From an uncultured Allobaculum sp. (lineage in GTDB: Bacteria > Bacillota_I > Bacilli_A > Erysipelotrichales > Erysipelotrichaceae): a stretch of DNA of 8,048 nucleotides. The DNA lies in NCBI GenBank assembly GCA_948467695.1, contig CAOKFJ010000066.1:1-8048 (forward strand), written 5' to 3'. Position 1 is the stretch's first letter, and every line of letters starts with the position of its first letter. The translations under genes and the position numbers were made by a program. This document shows positions 1-4,117 of this stretch, piece by piece. The notes below the pieces were generated by a model, which worked only from the letters and a program-made list of their open reading frames with translations, was not told the DNA's origin and did no database searches.

Positions 1-158
1 AATAATAAATCTAAAAACCATCTCTCCCGCGCGGGACCGAGTATGCGCGAAGCGTAGGGGAAAGTAATCAGCGGAAAGAGAAAGGACGAAACGCTCAGCA
101 GAAAGTTCATGAAAAAGTTCACGACAATGGACGGTTTCTTTGTTGAGGGTTTCTTCAT
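1..158 (-). CDS. Wzx/MATE-type polysaccharide flippase, N-terminal fragment (runs out of window)
   Basis: The complement strand opens a frame with ATG at 158-156. A strong Shine-Dalgarno (GGAAGGAG, complement of 164-171) lies five bases upstream. The 52 visible residues start with a lysine-rich cytoplasmic tail (MKKPSTKKPS), followed by a hydrophobic helix and the block PLITFPYASRILGPA at about residues 29-43. This resembles the N-terminus of oligosaccharide-unit flippases of the Wzx/MATE superfamily, which move undecaprenyl-linked repeat units across the membrane. The divergent neighbour is the phosphoglycosyltransferase that would start such units, so an exopolysaccharide or capsule locus is likely. 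After ILGPA the residues (RERWFLDLL) do not follow the usual small-residue and glycine pattern, so a frameshift near position 30 or an unreliable sequence edge is possible. The family call rests on about 45 residues only. Confidence 0.68.
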   Translation of the reverse strand, partial: MKKPSTKKPSIVVNFFMNFLLSVSSFLFPLITFPYASRILGPARERWFLDLL

Positions 159-316
159 AAGATCTCCTTCCTTTCAACAGGTGCTATCCGCGGGCACATG
201 GCAGCATTTTCCATGCGGCGCAGCGCGAATGGATGCCGCCGACCAGACTTTGCGCGTTTTGAGCGGGCACGTCTGGCAGAAATGGCAAATACGTTATGCA
301 TAATACTCCTGATGTT

Positions 317-347
317 TGCGCCTGCGCGCCTGCGTGCCTGCGTGCCT
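317..347. repeat. Octamer tandem repeat (TGCGYGCC, three copies plus a partial one)
   Basis: TGCGCGCC (323-330) is followed by TGCGTGCC at 331-338 and again at 339-346, with a partial unit TGCGCC at 317-322 before them. The repeat is noncoding and lies about 160-190 bases upstream of the flippase start. Short tandem units of this kind can change copy number by slippage; nothing here shows that this one does. Confidence 0.6.
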
Positions 348-361
348 GTTTACCGGTCCGC

Positions 362-380
362 ATGCCAAGTCTTTTGGCAT
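362..380. repeat. Hairpin with 7-bp perfect stem
   Basis: ATGCCAA (362-368) and TTGGCAT (374-380) form a perfect 7-base-pair stem around a 5-base loop. No T-tract follows on either strand, so it is not a classical terminator. It could be an operator half-site pair or a structured part of the flippase leader. Confidence 0.4.
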
Positions 381-555
381 CCCTGGACAGTTTCGCCGCG
401 CTTTCTGGCTGTTTGGGTGTGTTCATCAAAAGCATACTCAATAAACATCGAAAAACCGCGTGAGGCAATCAGAAAATTGCAGGGCGCATTTGATGCAAGT
501 CCATAAAGATGGCATAACTACGGAACTTGTTGTAAAATTAGCGTCGGTAACTGTC

Positions 556-567
556 GATAACGTTATC
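556..567. promoter_or_regulatory. Perfect 12-bp palindrome GATAACGTTATC, candidate operator
   Basis: GATAACGTTATC is self-complementary over all 12 bases. Its centre lies about 23 bases upstream of the centre of the TATAAT box at 582-587, so it covers the -35 position. No recognisable -35 hexamer is present, which fits a promoter that relies on an extended -10 or on a protein bound at this palindrome. Confidence 0.4.
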
Positions 568-578
568 TTCGCGGTTTA

Positions 579-587
579 TGTTATAAT
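579..587 (+). promoter_or_regulatory. Extended -10 promoter for the sugar transferase gene
   Basis: TGTTATAAT (579-587) matches the extended -10 consensus TG-n-TATAAT exactly, with a perfect TATAAT hexamer at 582-587. Transcription would start near 594-595, giving a leader of about 200 bases before the GTG start at 799. There is no good -35 at 16-18 bases upstream, as is common for extended -10 promoters. Confidence 0.55.
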
Positions 588-605
588 TCCCCAATCCGGG
601 GAATT
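585..605. promoter_or_regulatory. Inverted repeat AATTCCCC-n5-GGGGAATT over the start-site region
   Basis: AATTCCCC (585-592) and GGGGAATT (598-605) are perfect 8-base inverted repeats around a 5-base centre. The element overlaps the end of the -10 box and the expected transcription start, a position typical of a repressor operator. In RNA it could only partly form a hairpin, because the start site falls inside it. Confidence 0.45.
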
Positions 606-614
606 TGTCGACAA
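605..614. promoter_or_regulatory. 10-bp palindrome TTGTCGACAA
   Basis: This perfect palindrome abuts the preceding inverted repeat, about 10-20 bases downstream of the predicted transcription start. Together with the elements at 556-567 and 585-605 it makes three dyads within 60 bases around one promoter. Which protein binds cannot be told from the sequence. Confidence 0.35.
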
Positions 615-642
615 TTTATAAACATCGAATTGAATTTCTAAC

Positions 643-717
643 GCTGATGGATGAGATTGCGCTTACATACAGTGCCTTCTCCATATAAAACACAAAAAAC
701 ATCAGCATCCCCTTTTT
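643..717 (+). promoter_or_regulatory. Leader stem followed by a T-run, possible weak attenuator
   Basis: GCTGATG (643-649) is complementary to CATCAGC (700-706), and TTTTT follows at 713-717. The loop is 50 bases and six bases separate stem and T-run, so this is a poor terminator as it stands. It could still be one arm of a leader switch before the sugar transferase gene. Offered only as a candidate. Confidence 0.2.
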
Positions 718-763
718 CTATGCTCATTTAACTCAGGTCTACAGGAAGGTAAGAAAGAGGAAA

Positions 764-787
764 ATGAGTAAAATGAAACTGTATTAA
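764..787 (+). CDS. Possible 7-codon leader minicistron (MSKMKLY)
   Basis: ATG at 764 opens a 7-codon frame (MSKMKLY) ending in TAA at 785-787. A GAGG motif at 757-760 sits close upstream, a slightly short spacing, and AGGAAGG lies further up at 743-749. The stop codon overlaps the Shine-Dalgarno of the sugar transferase gene (TAAGGAG at 785-791), an arrangement that would deliver terminating ribosomes to the next start by coupling. A frame this short can easily arise by chance. Confidence 0.25.
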   Translation: MSKMKLY

Positions 788-798
788 GGAGAAGGCCT

Positions 799-2157
799 GT
801 GACTCGTATTGGAAAAATTAAACTGGTTCTGGAAGTGCTTTGGAATCTCTGCCTTCTCGGACTGCTCCCCTTTACAAAAGCGTTGAAGTTCAGACTGATT
901 CTGGTCTATGTGGTGATCAACCTGCTTTGCGGTCGCTACCGCAACAACGCCCGACTCATTTGGGATGAAGTGCGCTATCTGGTGACCGCCTATATCGGCG
1001 TCTTCCTGATTGATCTGCTTATGATCCCACTTCTTCCGTTTTCATGGTCGATGTTCGGACGTCTGCTTCTCTATGTCGTGCTCAGCGCGCTTGGCGTGCT
1101 TGTCATCAACCGCTATGCGCACCTCATTTTCTGGAAAACTGTTAAAGAAAATGTGCTGATTATCGGTACCGGCGAATCTGCGGCGAATGTCTATGATGTC
1201 TGCAAGCACAATCGCTTCTCGCTTCTCGATGTGCGCGGATTTGTGGAATTTCCCCACATGGAGGACCATTTGCCCGAAGCGGTAAAGAAAAAGGTTCCTG
1301 TCTATCCGCTCAAAGATCTTGAAAGCGTTATTAAAAAAGAAAAAATCGCGACCGTGCTCGTTGCGGCGCCGGGCAGCGGCTCAAAAGTCATGAAGTCGCT
1401 CATGCGCCGCATTATGAAAAGCGTCGACAGCGTCAAATACATCCCGATTCTCGAAGACCAGATCAACTTCGCGTCCACGATTGATGATTTCGATGGTCAG
1501 ATCATGATCTCTACATCCACCGGACGAATGACATGGTCCGAAAAAGTCCTCAAACGCACGGTCGATCTGCTCGCGTGTATCCCCGGACTGCTTCTGCTTG
1601 TTCCGATGACGATCTTTGTCTATTTCATCAATAAAAAATATGGAAACGAAGGACCGATTTTCTTTACACAGGAGAGAATCGGCAAAGGCGGAAAGCCGAT
1701 CCATATTTATAAATACCGATCGATGGTCATGAACGCCGACCAGGTTCTTGAAGAACTGATGGCGAGCGATCCGGCGATTCGCGAAGAATACGAGAAAAAC
1801 AAAAAACTCGAACACGATCCGCGCATTATTCCGGCATGGGACAAACTGCGCGCCAAAAGCATCGACGAGTTTCCGCAGTTCATCAATGTGTTTAAAGGCG
1901 ATATGTCGCTGATCGGGCCGCGCCCCTATCTTCCCCGCGAAAAGAAAGACATGGGCGAGAGCTATGACGAGATCATTCAGATGAAGCCCGGCATCACCGG
2001 CATGTGGCAGACACACGGACGATCGAGCGTAGACTTTGAAAAGCGCCTTGAACTCGATTCGTACTACTACCACAACTGGAGCACCTGGCTCGATCTGACA
2101 CTGCTTGTGCGCACGCTCAAGACCTTTGTCTCCAAAGAAGACAGCAACGCCATGTAG
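799..2157 (+). CDS. WbaP-type polyprenyl-phosphate sugar-1-phosphate transferase
   Basis: A 452-residue initiating phosphoglycosyltransferase. Proteins of this family transfer a sugar-1-phosphate from a UDP-sugar to undecaprenyl phosphate at the inner membrane face, the first step of exopolysaccharide or capsule assembly. The N-terminal 110 residues hold about four membrane helices. A Rossmann-like segment begins with NVLIIGTGESA (about 118-128). A further hydrophobic re-entrant helix lies at about 251-278. The C-terminal catalytic domain shows GPIFFTQERIGK (285-296), KYRSM (305-309), the Asp-Glu pair D356-E357 in SIDEFPQ, IGPRP (372-376) and GITGMWQ (398-404). Length is normal for WbaP/ExoY-like proteins. 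The start is GTG with AAGGAG seven bases upstream (786-791). The segment after DPR (IIPAWDKLRAKS) departs from the usual DPR-[IV]-T...G-x-x-LR form. The exact sugar is not predictable. Confidence 0.93.
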   Translation: MTRIGKIKLVLEVLWNLCLLGLLPFTKALKFRLILVYVVINLLCGRYRNNARLIWDEVRYLVTAYIGVFLIDLLMIPLLPFSWSMFGRLLLYVVLSALGVLVINRYAHLIFWKTVKENVLIIGTGESAANVYDVCKHNRFSLLDVRGFVEFPHMEDHLPEAVKKKVPVYPLKDLESVIKKEKIATVLVAAPGSGSKVMKSLMRRIMKSVDSVKYIPILEDQINFASTIDDFDGQIMISTSTGRMTWSEKVLKRTVDLLACIPGLLLLVPMTIFVYFINKKYGNEGPIFFTQERIGKGGKPIHIYKYRSMVMNADQVLEELMASDPAIREEYEKNKKLEHDPRIIPAWDKLRAKSIDEFPQFINVFKGDMSLIGPRPYLPREKKDMGESYDEIIQMKPGITGMWQTHGRSSVDFEKRLELDSYYYHNWSTWLDLTLLVRTLKTFVSKEDSNAM

Positions 2158-2215
2158 CGATGTTCGGTCTTAGATGACGCATGCAGGAAAGAATCTGTTT
2201 TTTGAAGCGCAATGC

Positions 2216-2268
2216 AAAGCCGTACAGGCACGCTTGCATATCCATGCAGCGGCTTGTACGGCTTTTTT
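2216..2268 (+). terminator. Rho-independent terminator of the sugar transferase gene
   Basis: AAAGCCGTACA (2216-2226) pairs perfectly with TGTACGGCTTT (2255-2265), and the pairing continues inwards with a G-T wobble and two more pairs. An inner hairpin TGCAT/ATGCA (2235-2248) closes on a 4-base loop. Six T residues run from 2263 to 2268. It lies 59 bases after the transferase stop codon and isolates it from the signalling genes downstream. Confidence 0.88.
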
Positions 2269-2361
2269 CGCGCTCAGGATAAAGCGAAAAGAAAGGGTGC
2301 GGACAGTTCCCAGAGCGCATGACGCAAAAAGAAGAAAGAAAATGATCTGGCGTTCGTAAAA

Positions 2362-2378
2362 CTAACCGAAATCTAACC
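2362..2378 (+). promoter_or_regulatory. CTAACC direct repeats 11 bp apart, candidate OmpR-family regulator site
   Basis: CTAACC occurs at 2362-2367 and again at 2373-2378, exactly 11 bases start to start. OmpR/PhoB-family regulators typically bind two hexamer-like direct repeats on one face of the helix with this period. The pair lies about 110 bases upstream of the secreted repeat-protein gene, and TTGAAC at 2380-2385 just after it could be a -35 box, although the -10 is unclear. The natural candidate binder is the response regulator at 3416-4117. I did not find the same pair upstream of that operon. Confidence 0.4.
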
Positions 2379-2396
2379 ATTGAACTGGCATCATTA

Positions 2397-2460
2397 GCAT
2401 GCAGACAGGAACAGACCGGTAGAGCATATGAAAGCCGGTTTTGAAATCCAGTCTGCATGC
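2397..2460 (+). promoter_or_regulatory. Long inverted repeat in the leader of the secreted-protein gene
   Basis: GCATGCAGAC (2397-2406) is the perfect reverse complement of GTCTGCATGC (2451-2460). Inside it, ACCGG (2415-2419) pairs with CCGGT (2435-2439), so the 64 bases can fold as a nested stem. The structure ends ten bases before the Shine-Dalgarno (TAAGGAG, 2471-2477). No T-tract follows. It could stabilise the message, modulate translation, or act as a DNA dyad for a regulator. Confidence 0.45.
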
Positions 2461-2485
2461 AGCATTGCACTAAGGAGAATCACTC

Positions 2486-2854
2486 ATGAAACACAAACAC
2501 ATGTCCGCCGTTCTGGCTGCAGCCACGCTTGTTCTTGGCACCGGCATCACCGTTTTTGCAGCTGGACGCAGCGTGGAATACCGCAAGGAAGTTTCGCTTC
2601 CCGCACAGGGCGAAACATTCGCCTTCGATACGACGGAAGTGCCCGAAGGCGTTTTGTACACCGATGAAATCCATATGGAAGGCGAAGGACAGTTCAGCCT
2701 GAATGACGCTGTATACAAAGATGAAGTTCATATCGAAGGCGTGGATGAAATTTCGCTTGAGGACATCGATCCCGAACATGCGCCTGAACAGGATGGTCTG
2801 ATCTTTCAGGCAGAAGTTCACCTTGATGGTGTCGACAGTATTCCTCTGCAGTAA
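2486..2854 (+). CDS. Secreted repeat protein sharing a motif with the sensor kinase ectodomain
   Basis: A 122-residue protein of no family I recognise. Residues 1-26 form a clear signal peptide: basic MKHKH, a hydrophobic core, and a likely cut in VFA-A near residue 25. The mature part, about 97 residues and strongly acidic, is almost entirely built of copies of one module. A degenerate copy lies at 30-47 (VEYRKEVSL then FAF) and clear copies at 56-72, 75-91 and 105-121. Each clear copy is a [YF]-x-x-E-[VI]-H-[LMI] strand-like segment, five residues, then [IF]-[SP]-L, with exactly 14 residues from the aromatic residue to the last leucine. There is no cysteine, sortase signal or lipobox, so it should be released. 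The start follows TAAGGAG by eight bases. It has its own terminator, separating it from the lipoprotein-regulator-kinase operon whose products carry the same module. A role as ligand, decoy or regulated output of that system is inference. Confidence 0.85.
   Translation: MKHKHMSAVLAAATLVLGTGITVFAAGRSVEYRKEVSLPAQGETFAFDTTEVPEGVLYTDEIHMEGEGQFSLNDAVYKDEVHIEGVDEISLEDIDPEHAPEQDGLIFQAEVHLDGVDSIPLQ
2573..2848 (+). repeat. Four coding repeats of the GVIYxxEVxL module
   Basis: Module copies are encoded at 2573-2626 (degenerate), 2651-2701, 2708-2758 and 2798-2848. The spacers between the clear copies are 2 and 13 residues. The copies differ at DNA level but keep the protein pattern, which points to old duplication under selection and not to recent tandem copying. 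Confidence 0.8.
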
Positions 2855-2909
2855 AAGCGGCGAAAGCCGTTCATAAACGCAAATACCGCATACGTGCTGT
2901 TTTACCTCT

Positions 2910-2949
2910 CCGGCGCTCGTCCTGGCCGACATAAAGCGCCGGTTTTTTT
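2910..2949 (+). terminator. Rho-independent terminator of the secreted repeat-protein gene
   Basis: CCGGCGCT (2910-2917) pairs perfectly with AGCGCCGG (2935-2942) across a 17-base loop, followed at once by seven T residues (2943-2949). It lies 55 bases after the stop codon. It makes the secreted-protein gene a separate transcript from the lipoprotein-regulator-kinase operon. Confidence 0.88.
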
Positions 2950-3098
2950 GCGCTTTTCATGCGGTAAGCGATACGCTGTATGAAACGGTACATATGCTGA
3001 CGATCCGAAAAAAACATATCCATATATGGCACACAGACCGGGCATGCGGCGAATAAGAAAAAAAGACGGTCGAATATGACCGCAAAGGAGATAAACGA
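2950..3098 (+). promoter_or_regulatory. Promoter and leader region of the lipoprotein-regulator-kinase operon
   Basis: These 149 AT-rich bases between the terminator and the lipoprotein start must hold the operon promoter. A CTGACG-like -35 near 2998 with an AT-rich -10 around 3018-3028 is possible but weak. A small hairpin, CGGTC (3067-3071) with GACCG (3078-3082), ends three bases before the Shine-Dalgarno AAGGAG (3085-3090) and could affect translation start. Confidence 0.35.
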
Positions 3099-3362
3099 AT
3101 GAAAACGAAAACAGTATCTATTGCAGCAATGGCAGCGCTTGTGCTGCTGAGCGGATGCAGCGCGCCTTCTTCAAAAGACGCGGCATCTTCGCGCTCCGAC
3201 AGCTCACAGCCGCTGACTTTTGATCAGACATCAGGCAGCGATCTGTCCGAAGGCGTGATTTTCCAGGATGAAATCAGTCTTTCGCAGGAAGGCGGCATTC
3301 CTCTCGATGGCAGCGCTCCTGAAACGCAGTCATCGATTGATATGAAGGAAGGCAGCAATTAG
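3099..3362 (+). CDS. Small lipoprotein carrying one copy of the kinase-ectodomain motif
   Basis: An 87-residue precursor with a lipoprotein signal: MKTK, a hydrophobic core, and lipobox LLSGC with the lipidated cysteine at residue 20. The mature protein, about 68 residues, is rich in serine, aspartate and glutamine and looks largely disordered. The exception is one motif copy at residues 53-69 (VIFQDEISL, five residues, IPL), preceded by SEG just as PEG and PDG precede the copies in the secreted protein and the kinase. It would sit outside the cytoplasmic membrane on a flexible tether about 30 residues long, near the kinase ectodomain. It is the first gene of an apparent operon: the regulator's ribosome site follows 38 bases after its stop and no terminator intervenes. 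AAGGAG lies eight bases before the start. A role as accessory sensor or kinase modulator, in the style of other lipoprotein partners of histidine kinases, is inferred. Confidence 0.85.
   Translation: MKTKTVSIAAMAALVLLSGCSAPSSKDAASSRSDSSQPLTFDQTSGSDLSEGVIFQDEISLSQEGGIPLDGSAPETQSSIDMKEGSN
3255..3305 (+). repeat. Single module copy in the lipoprotein gene
   Basis: Encodes residues 53-69 of the lipoprotein. The interval from the aromatic residue (F55) to the final leucine (L69) is 14 residues, identical to the three clear copies in the secreted protein. Confidence 0.75.
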
Positions 3363-3400
3363 CATATTAACTAGCGAATATAGATATATACATACAAACT

Positions 3401-3407
3401 GGGGAGG
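3401..3407 (+). promoter_or_regulatory. Shine-Dalgarno that decides the response regulator start
   Basis: GGGGAGG (3401-3407) lies eight bases before the ATG at 3416. In-frame GTG at 3407 and ATG at 3410 overlap or crowd this site, so they cannot use it. The ATG at 3416 gives the usual receiver-domain start MKLLLAEDE. Confidence 0.8.
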
Positions 3408-3415
3408 TGATGAGT

Positions 3416-4117
3416 ATGAAACTTCTTCTTGCAGAGGATGAACAGGCTTTGAGCAATGCGATTGCCAAAGGCCTTCGCAAACAGGGATTTGCGGTGGATC
3501 AGGCTTTTGACGGACAAAGCGCGCTCGAGCTGTATGAAATCAACAGCTATGATCTGCTCGTTCTCGATTTGAACCTGCCGCTGCTTGACGGCATGGATCT
3601 GCTCGCGCAGATTCGCCGCAAAGATATGCAGATCAAAGTGCTCGTGCTCAGTGCGCGAAGCAGTGTGGAGGACCGCGTCAAGGGACTGAATGCCGGGGCG
3701 AACGACTATCTGGTCAAACCGTTCGATTTTGAAGAACTCATCGCCCGCATCAACAATCTTCTGCGTCAGTCGTTTGTGCAGATGCCTTCAACGCTTTCCA
3801 TACAGAATGTCTCCATTGATCTGCTCGCGCGCACAGTTTCTGTCCAGGGAAAAGAGATTGCGCTGACCAACAAGGAATACGGTATTCTTGAGTACCTGAT
3901 GCGAAGCGCCGGACGAACGGTCAGCCAGAGCGAACTGATTGAGCATGTGTGGGAAAGCGAAGCGGATCCTTTCTCCAACGCGCTTAAGTTTCAGATGCAC
4001 TCGCTCAAGAAGAAACTTGGCGACGCGAATATCATTTCGACGGTGCGCGGGCAGGGCTATCGGATCGATGCGGACAGCACGCAGACGAAAAACAGCAGCG
4101 AGGCGCATCATGCGTAA
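3416..4117 (+). CDS. OmpR/PhoB-family response regulator
   Basis: A 233-residue DNA-binding response regulator. The receiver domain (about 1-115) has the acidic pair E7-D8, phospho-acceptor D51 in LLVLDLNLP, the switch residue S79 and conserved K101 in DYLVKPF. The winged-helix output domain (about 128-227) begins at LSIQNVSID and contains the LTNKEYGILEYLM helix and the recognition region ending in VRGQGYRID. Length and layout are standard for the family. It overlaps the kinase gene by eight bases, so the two should be made together as a cognate pair. The final dozen residues are hydrophilic and variable. Likely targets are unknown; the CTAACC repeats at 2362-2378 are a candidate, which would place the secreted repeat protein in its regulon. 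Confidence 0.95.
   Translation: MKLLLAEDEQALSNAIAKGLRKQGFAVDQAFDGQSALELYEINSYDLLVLDLNLPLLDGMDLLAQIRRKDMQIKVLVLSARSSVEDRVKGLNAGANDYLVKPFDFEELIARINNLLRQSFVQMPSTLSIQNVSIDLLARTVSVQGKEIALTNKEYGILEYLMRSAGRTVSQSELIEHVWESEADPFSNALKFQMHSLKKKLGDANIISTVRGQGYRIDADSTQTKNSSEAHHA

Larger units (their letters stand above)
441..629. repeat. 12-base direct repeat ATAAACATCGAA, two copies
   Basis: The identical 12-mer occurs at 441-452 and 618-629, one copy on each side of the promoter and palindrome cluster. The spacing is 177 bases start to start. Flanking bases are AT-rich in both. It may be a shared regulator site or chance similarity in AT-rich sequence. Confidence 0.35.
159..798. other. Divergent intergenic region between flippase and sugar transferase genes
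   Basis: These 640 bases separate two divergent surface-polysaccharide genes and contain no convincing large gene. The short open frames at 184-468 (minus) and 198-506 (plus) lack ribosome sites and have shadow-like composition. The half nearest the flippase is GC-rich, with an octamer repeat and a hairpin. The half nearest the transferase is AT-rich and carries a promoter, three inverted repeats and a long leader, listed separately. Such space suggests regulated expression of the polysaccharide genes. Confidence 0.7.

Noticed and set aside
184..506. Overlapping open frames on both strands upstream of the sugar transferase (184-468 minus, 198-506 plus)
   Set aside because: No ribosome sites, rare-residue-rich composition, mutual overlap and no resemblance to known proteins; they lie in a regulatory intergenic region.
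1381..2073. 230-codon open frame on the minus strand
   Set aside because: Fully antisense to the well-supported catalytic domain of the sugar transferase; no ribosome site and an improbable protein.
2858..2869. CGGC-GAAA-GCCG mini-hairpin just after the secreted-protein stop codon
   Set aside because: A stable but very short GNRA tetraloop stem without a T-run; the real terminator lies downstream at 2910-2949.
3407..3415. Earlier in-frame starts of the response regulator (GTG 3407, ATG 3410)
   Set aside because: They overlap or crowd the Shine-Dalgarno GGGGAGG; ATG 3416 has correct spacing and gives the standard receiver N-terminus.
3939..4109. 57-codon upstream extension of the histidine kinase frame
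   Set aside because: It lies inside the regulator gene in another frame, is arginine-rich and shadow-like, and lacks a ribosome site; ATG 4110 directly precedes the first membrane helix.
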